From Spirochaetales bacterium (GTDB taxonomy: Bacteria > Spirochaetota > Spirochaetia > SZUA-6 > JAFGRV01), in assembly GCA_016928415.1 (NCBI GenBank), contig JAFGKU010000002.1, forward strand, positions 1-44,495: 44,495 bases of DNA, in the 5' to 3' direction. Below the pieces are notes generated by a model. That model did no database searches. It had not been told where the DNA came from and saw nothing but the letters and a program-made list of their open reading frames with translations. A program made the translations under genes and the position numbers. Below are positions 27,801 to 39,195 of the stretch, piece after piece; position 1 is the first letter of the stretch; every line of letters starts with the position of its first letter.

Positions 27801-29688
27801 ATGTGATGTAGCCTTCGGGGCTGACGGATTATACTATTTTTTGTCCAGCCGTTCGGGTACAATTACGTTCGATAACGCCACCTTCGGCGGTGATCCCGTT
27901 TACGGTGTACAGAAAGCGGGATATTATAAAAGTGCGGGCGCAACCGTAACGCCTGCCTCGACCCCTACGCCAACTTCAACACCGGCATTCACTTCGACTA
28001 CAACATCGACCGGGACGCCGACAGGGACACCCACTCCCACCCAGGGTAATCTTATCGATATCACAAACCTGGGCGGTGCAATTTCCGCGCAGTACACTGA
28101 TTCTCCTTCGGGTGAGGATATAACAAAACTAACTGATAATTCCAGTTCTACCAAATACCTTACTTTCCATGCTTCGGGTTGGGTCCAGTTTCAGTCAAAC
28201 GCATCATATGTAGTGACGGGTTATGCTATCACATCCGCCAATGATGCAGCCGAAAGGGATCCAATGTCGTGGACGTTCCAGGGATCGACAAACGGTTCCG
28301 CCTGGACAACTCTCGATTCCCGGAGCGGGGAAGATTTCCCGGAAAGGTTCCAGCGGAAAAGCTATTTGTTTTCCAATTCGTCAAGCTACAATTACTACCG
28401 TCTGAACCTGACAAACAACTCGGGCACGATTCTTCAGTTGTCCGAATGGGAAATTCTCGGCACATCCGGTACGACAAATACGCCCACGGCAGTTGTGACC
28501 GCCACACCAACCCGTACTCCCACGTGGACACCGACACACACTTTCACCGCAACATCGACCCAGGCTGCCACAGCAACGCCCGCTCCCACCCAGGGTTCGT
28601 TTGCCGATATCACGAACCTTGGCGGTACGGTTTCTGCCCAATACACTGATTCCCCCTCAGGCGAGGATATTGCGAAGCTTATCGATAATTCCAGTTCCAC
28701 GAAATACCTTACGTTCCATGCTTCCGGCTGGGTGCAGTTCCAGGCAAACGCATCGTGTGTGGTGACGGGCTATACCATCACATCCGCCAATGATTATGCG
28801 GAACGCGATCCGCTGGCATGGACGTTCCAGGGATCGACAAACGGTTCCACCTGGACAACACTTGATTCCCGGAGCGGGGAAGATTTCCCGGACAGGTTCC
28901 AGCTGAAGAGTTACACCTTTGCCAATACGGCGAGCTTCAACTATTACCGGCTCAACATGACAAACAATTCCGGCACCATCCTCCAGTTGGCCGAATGGGA
29001 AATCTTTGGAACAGCCGGCACGGTAAATACTCCTACGCCTTCGCCCACATCAACGGTCACGGCTGCCTCGACGGTTACTCAAGCGGCTACAGCGACTTCA
29101 ACTCCAACGCCCTCTTCCATTGCGGCGGCATTCAGCGACAACTTCAATGACAATTCCATAGAAAGCGCCTGGACCCTGTACGGCGGCACCTGGAGCGAAA
29201 GAGAAGCAATTTTGAGACAGGATTCCACCTCCCAGGGTGACCCGTGCAAGGCAATCGTCAGCAACAGCGGGATGAGCCCGGGAAACAACCAGACGGTCAT
29301 TGCCAGGGTATACGTAAACACCTGGTCAGACGGCGACAGTGCACGGGCCGGTGTATCTTTATTTACGGGTACAGGTGACGGCAGGGGATACAATCTCCTG
29401 TTCCACAATAACCATTCAACGGTCCAATGGTTGGACGACGCCGTTGCGTGGGGTACTAGTTATACATTCAACTGGAGTAACCAGACCTGGTACTGGTTTA
29501 AACTGAAAATGGAGAACGGAACGCTGTACGGAAAGGTTTGGCAGGACGGTTCAGCGGAACCTTCCAACTGGCCCTATACCTGGACACGAAGCGGCCGCAG
29601 CGGATACCCGGCACTTAACGGCGGAACATCCGGCCACGGCGGTTCATGTACGGTATTCTTTGATGACTTAACCGTTAGTTCCCCATAA
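24820..29688 (+). CDS. secreted multidomain GH78 alpha-L-rhamnosidase
   Basis: From the ATG at 24820 the protein has ~1622 residues, beginning with a Sec signal peptide (KFKKFTVLFLF…LSAAS). Numbering below counts from the in-frame ATG at 24802. The N-terminal beta domains and (alpha/alpha)6 barrel match GH78: DCPSRDERMG with the catalytic-region Asp558/Glu559, and LWERW with Glu821 in the position of the general base. A ~60-residue module (CSNEGG…AFGANG…GVQKAGYY, ~354-413) is inserted before the barrel and recurs at ~983-1043. Then come a Pro/Thr/Ser linker, two near-identical discoidin-like (F5/8C) modules (~1082-1220 and ~1264-1402), another linker and a LamG-like module (~1443-1628). It acts outside the cell on rhamnose-bearing polymers or glycosides, with the appended modules probably binding carbohydrate. 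Confidence 0.9.
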   Translation: MKFKKFTVLFLFISIVLPDMSLSAASPNPPGSLKTEYCVNPIGIDTAAPRLSWVFSDPDRGEKQTAYRIIVASSETNINNNTGNMWDSGKVSSDMQNGVKYAGAALSSRTPYWWKVMVWDRDGNQSTFSSIASFETGMLNQSDWSASSWIGGDYTLLRDDFILDSSKTIARARLYVTSMGFNEVYFNGQKAGRDVLNPAYTEYDRRVLYSTYDIKGLLSSTNNAIGIMLGRSYYQRFISGTLGVRAEIHIVYTDGTVWHYGTNAGYFKAINGGPVTYNDIYNGESYDATRELPGWSNYGYNDSGWPAPSILSYSGSISAAYQAIRVTEEITPVSITRVQAGQSGGPDGFVWCSNEGGSVTFPQAVNVAFGANGSFYYLYNVSGTITFDNNTFGDPIPGVQKAGYYQYANGATPVTYRVDMGVNFAGWARITVSGNAGTMITMRFAEYLNPDGTLDIVDLRGARQTDTYIMKGGGTEVWEPRFTYHGFRYVEVTGFPAAPTASTIKGRVVHSDYARESSFNCSNTLINNIYKAYLRSQRSNTMGIPTDCPSRDERMGAGADAFLTAEAAILAFDMITFYENCFQDVDDAEESTGEVQDVFPSYSWPRLSDTPWMSQRILMPWELYMATGDKSILSKYYNNMKLAVNYLQSLAGSDYLGTPAANGDWVPSGSTESNVFFADAYFYRNAVLMAKIAGELGNTADQATYNALAVNIQNAFNNTYFNANSYYGSNTQAGNAVALEFGLVPESSRNAVFNSLLNNISANSNHITAGILGTKAIMQVLWEENRSDIAFALMNQTSYPSWGYMYNKGPGTLWERWNSDTAIGSGMNSFNHVMFGGGPGIWAYKGIAGISPLKPGYSEVLIRPEIVGDLTGGSGSVMTPRGYVTTGWTKVSGSQVNLTVTIPGNSNAIIHVPTLGSTTVRIRESGTEIYNNGMTGSVPGVAGLRATLPGSIAFIVGSGTYSFVMTTDGTPRSATPAGFTFCANEGESYPLSGVCDVAFGADGLYYFLSSRSGTITFDNATFGGDPVYGVQKAGYYKSAGATVTPASTPTPTSTPAFTSTTTSTGTPTGTPTPTQGNLIDITNLGGAISAQYTDSPSGEDITKLTDNSSSTKYLTFHASGWVQFQSNASYVVTGYAITSANDAAERDPMSWTFQGSTNGSAWTTLDSRSGEDFPERFQRKSYLFSNSSSYNYYRLNLTNNSGTILQLSEWEILGTSGTTNTPTAVVTATPTRTPTWTPTHTFTATSTQAATATPAPTQGSFADITNLGGTVSAQYTDSPSGEDIAKLIDNSSSTKYLTFHASGWVQFQANASCVVTGYTITSANDYAERDPLAWTFQGSTNGSTWTTLDSRSGEDFPDRFQLKSYTFANTASFNYYRLNMTNNSGTILQLAEWEIFGTAGTVNTPTPSPTSTVTAASTVTQAATATSTPTPSSIAAAFSDNFNDNSIESAWTLYGGTWSEREAILRQDSTSQGDPCKAIVSNSGMSPGNNQTVIARVYVNTWSDGDSARAGVSLFTGTGDGRGYNLLFHNNHSTVQWLDDAVAWGTSYTFNWSNQTWYWFKLKMENGTLYGKVWQDGSAEPSNWPYTWTRSGRSGYPALNGGTSGHGGSCTVFFDDLTVSSP
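28045..28460 (+). repeat. discoidin-like module, copy 1 (internal duplication)
   Basis: This codes for the first F5/8C-like module of the rhamnosidase (from GNLIDITNLGG to EWEILGTSG). It is nearly identical to copy 2 at protein level and shares long identical DNA runs with it, for example in the segments coding WTFQGSTNGS and SRSGEDFP. Confidence 0.85.
28592..29010 (+). repeat. discoidin-like module, copy 2 (internal duplication)
   Basis: This is the second F5/8C-like module (from GSFADITNLGG to EWEIFGTAG). Differences from copy 1 are scattered and mostly conservative, pointing to a fairly recent tandem duplication that included the Thr/Pro linker. Confidence 0.85.
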
Positions 29689-29720
29689 TGATATTGACAG
29701 GTCTATTTCATATAAGTGAG

Positions 29721-29752
29721 AAGAAGGGTGTTTTTGCACCCTTCTTTTTTTT
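29721..29752 (+). terminator. strong intrinsic terminator of the rhamnosidase gene
   Basis: A perfect 10-bp stem (AAGAAGGGTG, 29721-29730, with CACCCTTCTT, 29737-29746) with a TTTTTG loop is followed by an unbroken T run to 29752. It lies about 30 nt after the stop codon. Confidence 0.9.
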
Positions 29753-29893
29753 GGGAAGAATTCATATAAACCGCCGATTAACGCTGATTTTCACTGATTA
29801 AAGGCAATCCGCTGCAGATGCCGCTGTGATTTTTGTCTTGATAATTTATTGCCGTTATCCTATCCTTTTAATGAATGGAAAGTGATATAAATT

Positions 29894-30289
29894 ATGGTAT
29901 ATAAATCTGTCCTGGCATTATTTACGATTGTTATTTTCCTGCCAGGATGCCTGTCCAAACAAAACAAAGGGGGGAGTGATATGACCGGTTACGGTGAAGA
30001 GGTAAAGGATATTTCCTTTCTTGCGGATACCTGGATCAATATGAACAGTGTTTTCCACGGCAACCTGACGATCAAGGCGGACGGTGCGTATTCATGGCAG
30101 GACCCGGATGATTTCTGGCAGAACAGGTCCGAAGGCAGGATAATGGTATACAAAAAGCATATCGTTTTTTTGCCCGCTGATCAGAACCCTGTGGCATATA
30201 CCTATGTGTATGATGCGAACGATTTAATGAAATTAAAGATGAAAAATGCGGAGGAAAAAGATTCTATTGAATATATTTTTTCGAATTGA
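29894..30289 (+). CDS. small exported lipoprotein
   Basis: A 131-residue protein with a lipoprotein signal: a hydrophobic stretch and lipobox FLPGC, with Cys at residue 19. The mature part is about 110 residues, beta-rich and charged (FLADTWINMNSVFHGNLTIKADGAYSW…), in the manner of small lipocalin-like proteins that report a 'threshold' or stress state, but I recognise no family. The gene is 32 bp upstream of the ankyrin-repeat gene and may be co-transcribed with it. The surface or periplasmic side of the envelope is the expected location. Confidence 0.65.
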   Translation: MVYKSVLALFTIVIFLPGCLSKQNKGGSDMTGYGEEVKDISFLADTWINMNSVFHGNLTIKADGAYSWQDPDDFWQNRSEGRIMVYKKHIVFLPADQNPVAYTYVYDANDLMKLKMKNAEEKDSIEYIFSN

Positions 30290-30321
30290 AGCAATAGGCT
30301 GCTGATGAGGAGTGGAAATAC

Positions 30322-31866
30322 ATGGATGATATGACGGACATAAACCGGCAGGACGAATACGGGTGGAAAAATATTCACCTGGCGGCCAGAATCGGGAAAA
30401 CACGGGTAATAACTGAATTGCTGGATAAAGGAGCGGATATAAACGCCAGGACAGCAGACACACAGGAAACAGCCCTCCATTTGGCCGCTACAGAGGGATA
30501 TGCGGAAACGGTTGACCTGCTGCTGAAAAAAGGCGCTGAAATAGAGGCAAAGGACGAAACGGGTATGACGCCCCTGCACAAGGCGGCATTGGAGAACAGG
30601 ACGGAATGCGCCCGTTTCCTGATTGAGGCCGGGGCCGAAATTGACGCCGTAGAGCATGAAAACAAGACGCCTCTGCATTTTGCCTGTGAATATGGTCACA
30701 GGAGTATGACGGATTTATTGCTCAAGTATAAGGCAAATCCTGATGCCTTGAATGAAAGAAAGTTTACTCCCCTTTACCTCGCTTCCTGTTTCGGCTACAC
30801 GGACATCATGACCCTTTTATTGGAAAAGGGCGCTCATCTGGAAGCGGGAGCTGAAGGAGGCCCCTACCCATTGACGGCTGCCGTCAGCAATGCGGAATTG
30901 GAAGCAACAAAACTTCTGCTGAAAAAAGGGGCGGACCCCAACTATATTGAGAAGGACCCTGACGGCGGTTCCTATGTCCAGCCCATGCTTCATTCAGCGG
31001 CGGCAAATGACAATACGGAGATTCTTAAGCTGTTGCTGGAAAACGGGGCCAATATAAAAAAATTGAATGAATTTGATGAATCAGCCCTGGATATCACCAT
31101 TCTGCATGAGCGGTTTGAAAATACAAAATGTCTCGTAAAACAGGGCGCTGATGCAGAATATTCTCAAATATCGCCTTTGATCGTATCTATCATTCTTGAC
31201 ATTCCGGATGATTTTAAGCGGTATTTGAAAGAAACCCGGTACGTATCCCTTGCCGATAAATTCGACGACTCCCCGCTGCATTGGGCCGTTATAAGCGGCA
31301 ATACGGGATTCGCAGACGCCCTGCTCAAGGCGGGAGCGCCGCTGACGGGGGCCTGCTTCAGCGGATACGAACCGCTTCATCTGGCTGTTAAAAAAAATAA
31401 AAGGGAAATGGTATCCCGGTTAATCCGGGCGGGAGCAGATGTAAACAGGAAAATGCCTGACCAGGTGATCGACGGCAAGGCCAATACCCCCCTTCATCTT
31501 GCCTGCCATCACGCGGATTGCGAGCTGGTGCGTCTTTTGCTTGAAAACGGCGCGGATGTGAGTGCTGAAAACGCCGAAGGGCTTACCCCTGTCTGGACAG
31601 CCGTATTAAAGGAAAATCCGGGTGCGGTAAAACTGCTCGCTGAAAAGGGTGCGAACATGCATGTTATAGACAAACGGTCCAACACGACATTGCTGCACGC
31701 CGCCTGCTGGCGGAACAGCCTGGAGATTGTCCGGTTCCTGCTTGAAAAGGGTCTTGATGCCAATGCAAAAGATGTGGACGGGAATACGTCCGCCTGGTAT
31801 GCGGAGGAGTTCGGGGAACTTGCTGCAAAGGTTATTGCCTTGCTTGAAAAATACGGCGGAAAATAA
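30322..31866 (+). CDS. ankyrin-repeat protein
   Basis: A 514-residue protein formed almost wholly of about a dozen to fourteen ankyrin repeats. Examples are ETALHLAATEGYAETVDLLL, TPLHKAALENRTECARFLIE and TPLHFACEYGHRSMTDLLL. The middle (around residues 190-300) is less regular. There is no signal peptide or membrane helix and no fused catalytic domain, so it is likely a cytoplasmic scaffold or inhibitor. GAGGAG precedes the ATG at 30322. It sits between a lipoprotein and a membrane protein gene, 8 bp upstream of the latter, so an operon is likely. Its binding partner may be the adjacent membrane protein, but that is inference. Confidence 0.85.
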   Translation: MDDMTDINRQDEYGWKNIHLAARIGKTRVITELLDKGADINARTADTQETALHLAATEGYAETVDLLLKKGAEIEAKDETGMTPLHKAALENRTECARFLIEAGAEIDAVEHENKTPLHFACEYGHRSMTDLLLKYKANPDALNERKFTPLYLASCFGYTDIMTLLLEKGAHLEAGAEGGPYPLTAAVSNAELEATKLLLKKGADPNYIEKDPDGGSYVQPMLHSAAANDNTEILKLLLENGANIKKLNEFDESALDITILHERFENTKCLVKQGADAEYSQISPLIVSIILDIPDDFKRYLKETRYVSLADKFDDSPLHWAVISGNTGFADALLKAGAPLTGACFSGYEPLHLAVKKNKREMVSRLIRAGADVNRKMPDQVIDGKANTPLHLACHHADCELVRLLLENGADVSAENAEGLTPVWTAVLKENPGAVKLLAEKGANMHVIDKRSNTTLLHAACWRNSLEIVRFLLEKGLDANAKDVDGNTSAWYAEEFGELAAKVIALLEKYGGK

Positions 31867-31874
31867 TTTATATC

Positions 31875-33065
31875 ATGATTATGGAATACTGGAACAACCT
31901 GGGAATATTTTTTCTCTGGTCAGTCATACTCTTTTATTCGGTGATATCCCTGTTTGTCTGTTTCCGGGCCTTCATCATCCGGTATTATCCGGTACGGTTA
32001 AAAATAAATACATCCCTTCTCAAATATAAACGCCTGATTCTGGTCTCCCTGCGGTTTATCGGTCTTTGGATATTTCCCCTGTATCATATTTCAGAACTAT
32101 CCCCCGGTTTCTGGCAGCAAATAATCATAATGTCCGTTATGGCGGTTATAGGAGTGGTGATATTTTATTTGTTAAGCAGGGGTAAAAAGGACAAGAAACA
32201 GTTATCAAAGGGTACACCGTTTCATCTGTTTGCTTTCCTGTTGTACGGTTTTTTTAACTTCATCGCGTCTGTATACCTGGGGTTCGTGGCCGCATCAGGC
32301 ATCATTCTTCCCCTTTCCAGATTCACGGAAGCCTTTGATGTGGCATCGAATCCGGTTATCGGTTTTATATTATCCCTGCTTATTTATTCGGTTTTTTTAG
32401 GATTATATAAGATAGCCCTTAGATGGTCTTTTTTTGTCTGGATTTTAATAAGTCCGCCACTATTCGCCGCAATCGGCATCGGCTGGCTCGCCATATTTCT
32501 AAAGTACCGCCTATTCCGTTACTTCAGTTATACACTGCTCTGCGGTTCCTGTTTCAGGCTTAACAAGCGGCGGGATTCATTCCGATTCGAGGCGGTGAAT
32601 TACTACAACAGTTTTTCCTATAAATCGATGTTTGCTATTCTCCAGTTCGACAGGGACCTGCCGGAATATAAGAAAGCGAACGGGCAGTTGAAGTTCGGAT
32701 CGGGCAGGCGTTTCTGTAAATTCTGCGGCAGCAGCCTGACGGAAGACGGACCGTATATAACCCTTAAATGTTTTTTCGGGGACAGGTACGCCGGGGAAAC
32801 AACGGGTGGTGAGTATCTGCTGGAAAATCCGGAGGTAAGCGACCGCACCCAGATCATGGATCTTTCTTCCATCGTCATCGACACGGCAACGGCGGACAGG
32901 CTGAAACTGGAACGGTTTATTACGTTCATTATCAACTTTCCTCCCAAAACCAGACTTCGTAAACTGCCTGTCTACTATATCGGGGAACTGGATACATTGG
33001 GGGAACCTACGCGTAACCTCGTGGTTAATACATTCGGGAATATACGGGAACTCGACAGCGATTAA
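31875..33065 (+). CDS. membrane protein with cytoplasmic zinc-ribbon-like tail
   Basis: A 396-residue protein. The N-terminal ~215 residues carry about six membrane helices (for example FFLWSVILFYSVISLFVCF, IIIMSVMAVIGVVIFYLL). The soluble remainder has two cysteine pairs, CGSC near residue 220 and CKFCG near residue 280, that could form a zinc ribbon. The C-terminus (DTATADRLKLERFITFII…) is of unknown fold. I do not recognise the family. The start may be ATG 31875 or 31881. It lies 8 bp after the ankyrin gene and is followed by a bidirectional terminator. Confidence 0.6.
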   Translation: MIMEYWNNLGIFFLWSVILFYSVISLFVCFRAFIIRYYPVRLKINTSLLKYKRLILVSLRFIGLWIFPLYHISELSPGFWQQIIIMSVMAVIGVVIFYLLSRGKKDKKQLSKGTPFHLFAFLLYGFFNFIASVYLGFVAASGIILPLSRFTEAFDVASNPVIGFILSLLIYSVFLGLYKIALRWSFFVWILISPPLFAAIGIGWLAIFLKYRLFRYFSYTLLCGSCFRLNKRRDSFRFEAVNYYNSFSYKSMFAILQFDRDLPEYKKANGQLKFGSGRRFCKFCGSSLTEDGPYITLKCFFGDRYAGETTGGEYLLENPEVSDRTQIMDLSSIVIDTATADRLKLERFITFIINFPPKTRLRKLPVYYIGELDTLGEPTRNLVVNTFGNIRELDSD

Positions 33066-33083
33066 GGTAAAAGCCGGAAAAAT

Positions 33084-33116
33084 AAGAAACCACAGATTTC
33101 AGGCCTGTGGTTTCTT
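33084..33116. terminator. bidirectional terminator-like hairpin
   Basis: A perfect 12-bp inverted repeat (AAGAAACCACAG, 33084-33095, and CTGTGGTTTCTT, 33105-33116) encloses a 9-nt loop. It lies 19 nt after the membrane protein stop. The downstream T content is modest (CCTTCTTT). Confidence 0.7.
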
Positions 33117-33239
33117 CCTTCTTTAAAGGCACTCCCGGCGAAATGCTCCCTGTAAACTGGTTCGGCGTCATCGTTTTATTCGTCTTCCTTCGGCGGTTCA
33201 TTTTTTTTCTCCGAAAATCACCCCTCCCGGCCGGCAATC

Positions 33240-33268
33240 TTGTACCAAATTCCGTTTTGTGGTATAAC
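33240..33268 (+). promoter_or_regulatory. promoter of the TrpXYZ-type ABC operon
   Basis: TTGTAC (33240-33245) and TATAAC (33263-33268) are 17 bp apart. The lipoprotein gene begins about 32 nt downstream with AAGGAG in front. The leader is too short for a T-box or riboswitch. Confidence 0.65.
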
Positions 33269-33300
33269 AAACGTATATCTTTTAATAAAAAGGAGTTATT

Positions 33301-34275
33301 ATGAAAAAAATCGTGCTTTTGTCACTGGTTTTGGTGCTGATTGCCGGGCTTAACGGCTGCGGTGCGGGCAGCAATACTATCGGGATCTCAAAAATCGTTT
33401 CGCATCCTGCGCTGGATGCAACGGAGCAGGGCATTCAGGATGAATTAAAGGCACTGGGATATGACTTCAAATATGATCTGCAGGACGCGAACGGCGATGC
33501 CAATGCGGCGAAAACGATTGCCACCAAATTCCTCTCCAACAAGGTAAAGATTGCCGTGGGAATCGCCACGCCGACGGCACAGGCCCTCGTGGGAACGCTC
33601 ACGGACATTCCCGTGGTATTCACCGCCGTAACAGACCCCGTAGAAGCGGGTTTGGTATCCACGCTTGGAGCTGACGGAAAGAATGTCACCGGTATTTCCG
33701 ATATGACGCCCGTTAAGGCGCAGATCGAATTCCTTAATTCTCTCAAACCTATAAAGGCTCTCGGCCATATCTATACAAGTTCAGAAAAAAATGCGGTCGT
33801 TCTTGCGGACCTGGCAAAAAAAGCCTGTGAAGAACTGGGTATTCAATTCGTGGCCACGGCGGTTACAAAATCGGCAGAAGTAAAACAGGCTGCCCAGTTC
33901 CTGGCTGACAAGGTGGACGCGTTTTATGTATCCACGGACAATACGGTTGTTTCAGCCCTTTCAGCCATGGCGGAAATCGCCGCTGACAAGAAAATTCCCA
34001 TCATGTCAGCCGATCCCAGTTCTGCCGAAAAAATCGGTGTACTGGCCGCCTGGGGGTTCGACTACTACAAGATGGGCCGCGCCACTGGTAAACTGATTGA
34101 TGAAATTCTGAAAGGGAAATCCCCCGGGGCCATTCCCACCCGGTTCATGACCGATCCTTCCGACATCGAACTGCTTATCAACCTCGACGTTGCCAAGGAA
34201 CTGGGAATTACTGTTCCGGACGATATTGTTAAAAAGGCAAGCAAACTTGTTAAAGACGGTGCATTGATCAAATAG
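33301..34275 (+). CDS. ABC transporter substrate-binding lipoprotein (TrpX type)
   Basis: A 324-residue lipoprotein: signal peptide with lipobox GLNGC (Cys20). The mature part is a two-lobed type I periplasmic-binding fold of the kind in the 'ABC transporter substrate-binding protein' family of TrpX/BMP-like proteins (GISKIVSHPALDA, DIPVVFTAVTDPVEAGLV, VDAFYVSTDNTV, WGFDYYKMG). In TrpXYZ-like operons the ligand is often an aromatic amino acid, but the family also binds others, so the ligand is open. AAGGAG sits 7 nt before the ATG. It starts an operon with permease and ATPase genes. Confidence 0.8.
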   Translation: MKKIVLLSLVLVLIAGLNGCGAGSNTIGISKIVSHPALDATEQGIQDELKALGYDFKYDLQDANGDANAAKTIATKFLSNKVKIAVGIATPTAQALVGTLTDIPVVFTAVTDPVEAGLVSTLGADGKNVTGISDMTPVKAQIEFLNSLKPIKALGHIYTSSEKNAVVLADLAKKACEELGIQFVATAVTKSAEVKQAAQFLADKVDAFYVSTDNTVVSALSAMAEIAADKKIPIMSADPSSAEKIGVLAAWGFDYYKMGRATGKLIDEILKGKSPGAIPTRFMTDPSDIELLINLDVAKELGITVPDDIVKKASKLVKDGALIK

Positions 34276-34291
34276 TAAAAAGTAAAGCGCG

Positions 34292-35209
34292 ATGATTGAA
34301 GGCATATTCATAGAAGGCTGTATCTACGGCATCATGGCTCTCGGGGTGTTCATCACCTTCAGGATCCTGGATTTTCCGGACCTGACGGTGGACGGAACCT
34401 TTCCCCTGGGCGCCGCCATAGCGGCAGCCTTCCTGGTGAGGGGATACAATATTTACCTTGCCCTGGTTCTCGCCTTTGCGGGCGGCACGCTGGCAGGCAT
34501 GCTTACGGCGGTGCTGCATAACGAACTGAAGATCCCCAACCTGCTGGCAGGTATTCTCACGATGATCCTGCTTTATTCTGTGAACCTGAGAATCCTGGGA
34601 ACTTCCAATGTATCCCTGTTGAATGTCGATACCATTCTGTCCGGGGTTCACGGGACGTTAAAAACGCTGTTCGGCTTTTCCCGGGAAATTTCCTATATGC
34701 TTTTTTTCATCGCCGTCATTTTTGTGATTAAATTCTGTATGGATATCTTCTTCCGTACAGATTTGGGGCTGACGCTTGGCGCCCTCGGCAACAACCAGCA
34801 GATGATTGTGTCGCAGGGCGTCAATCCCAAGGCATTGAAGATCATCGGCGTCGGGCTTTCCAATGGGCTCGTGGCCGTTTCCGGCGCCTTCGCCGCGCAG
34901 TACCAGAACTTTGCCGACATCGGGCTGGGGCAGGGCATCATTATAGCCGGGCTGGCCTCGGTCATGATCGGTGAATTCCTTATAAAATCGAACAAGATTC
35001 ATTGGCTTACCCTGAACGTGATTCTCGGCTCCATAATATTTACCGCCGTCATGTACGGCGCGCGAATTCTGATTTTCGATGTTCCTTTCCTGGAGGCTTC
35101 CGATCTCAAATTCGTCCAGGTCATCCTGGTGGTCGGCTGCCTGGCGGCAACCAGGATCCGCGCTTATTTACGAAAGAAACGGACTAAAGGCCATGGTGGT
35201 AGTAGATAA
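34292..35209 (+). CDS. ABC transporter permease (TrpY type)
   Basis: A 305-residue integral membrane permease with about eight helices, of the branched-chain-amino-acid/sugar permease (BPD_transp_2) type. The opening GCIYGIMALGVFITFRILDFPDLTVDG, split here only for its pattern of DFPDLTVDGTFPLG, is typical of TrpY-like permeases. The mid-protein motif GLSNGLVAVSGAF is the cytoplasmic loop that contacts the ATPase. It follows the binding-protein gene by 16 bp, and its last 17 bases overlap the ATPase start, so the three genes are surely co-translated. There is one permease gene, so the transporter probably works as a homodimer. Confidence 0.85.
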   Translation: MIEGIFIEGCIYGIMALGVFITFRILDFPDLTVDGTFPLGAAIAAAFLVRGYNIYLALVLAFAGGTLAGMLTAVLHNELKIPNLLAGILTMILLYSVNLRILGTSNVSLLNVDTILSGVHGTLKTLFGFSREISYMLFFIAVIFVIKFCMDIFFRTDLGLTLGALGNNQQMIVSQGVNPKALKIIGVGLSNGLVAVSGAFAAQYQNFADIGLGQGIIIAGLASVMIGEFLIKSNKIHWLTLNVILGSIIFTAVMYGARILIFDVPFLEASDLKFVQVILVVGCLAATRIRAYLRKKRTKGHGGSR

Positions 35210-35987
35210 CGTTACGATGATATTCAATGAGGGAACGCCGGATGAAAACCGTGTTCTCTCCAATATCAGCCTCAAAGTTGATATTGGGGATTTTGTCACC
35301 ATTATAGGAAGCAATGGTGCCGGGAAATCGACGCTCTTCAATGTTATTGCCGGTACGTATAGACCGACTGCCGGGGAAATTTACATTAACAAAAAACGGG
35401 TGACCAAAGATCCCGAGTACAAGCGGGCGCGGTATATCGGCCGGATATTCCAGAATCCCCTGATGGGAACGGCGGGCAACATGAGCCTCGAAGACAACCT
35501 GATGATTTCCTGTAAAAAAGGTTTCAAGTGGCCCGTGCTGGGCCTGAACCAGAAAATGCGGGCATTGTTCAGGGAACAGCTGAAACAACTTGACATGGAC
35601 CTGGAAGACAGGCTGAAGGACAATGTCGGCCTTTTTTCCGGCGGGCAGCGCCAGGCCCTTACCCTGCTGATGATGGTCCTTTCCAGGCCCGACCTGGTGC
35701 TTCTCGACGAGCACACGGCGGCCCTGGACCCGAAAAACGCTGAGCTGGTTCTCCAACTGACGGAAAAATTCATCGCCGAATACAGGCTGACCACGGTCAT
35801 GGTCACGCATAACATGGGCCATGCCATCAAATTCGGGAACCGCCTGTTGATGATGGACAAGGGCGAAATCATCCTTGATGTCTCGGGAAAGCAGAAGGAA
35901 GAGCTTACGATCGAAAAGCTCGTGGAAAAATTCCATGAAATAAGGCACCGGGATTTCACAAGTGATGAAGTCCTCCTTACCGAATGA
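35193..35987 (+). CDS. ABC transporter ATP-binding protein (TrpZ type)
   Basis: A 264-residue ATPase from the ATG at 35193 (MVVVDNVTMIF); a longer frame upstream is out-of-phase overlap with the permease. Walker A GSNGAGKST, Q-loop RIFQNPLMGT, signature LFSGGQRQALTL, Walker B LVLLDEHTAALDP and the switch histidine MVTHNMGHA are all present. It completes the TrpXYZ-type importer with the two genes upstream. The C-terminus is short, without a regulatory domain. The beta-galactosidase gene begins 22 bp later and may be read through from this operon. Confidence 0.9.
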   Translation: MVVVDNVTMIFNEGTPDENRVLSNISLKVDIGDFVTIIGSNGAGKSTLFNVIAGTYRPTAGEIYINKKRVTKDPEYKRARYIGRIFQNPLMGTAGNMSLEDNLMISCKKGFKWPVLGLNQKMRALFREQLKQLDMDLEDRLKDNVGLFSGGQRQALTLLMMVLSRPDLVLLDEHTAALDPKNAELVLQLTEKFIAEYRLTTVMVTHNMGHAIKFGNRLLMMDKGEIILDVSGKQKEELTIEKLVEKFHEIRHRDFTSDEVLLTE

Positions 35988-36006
35988 AAGGAACGCACCT
36001 GAATAA

Positions 36007-39129
<3,123 letters not shown>

Positions 39130-39195
39130 TAAATCGGAATTGTTGGTTCAGCCCGGACTCCTGATTGCCGAATAAGATAATAGAGAATTATTATA

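Noticed and set aside
27940..29110. Thr/Pro-rich tandem coding repeats as a CRISPR or satellite array
   Set aside because: The repeats are irregular linkers and duplicated domains within one intact reading frame, with no unique equal-length spacers.
33025..33270. Small minus-strand frame (MNRRRKTNK…) between the membrane protein and ABC operon
   Set aside because: A GGAG precedes an ATG at about 33201, but the frame crosses the bidirectional terminator and runs into the neighbouring gene; other minus frames look equally protein-like in short pieces. I could not choose one.
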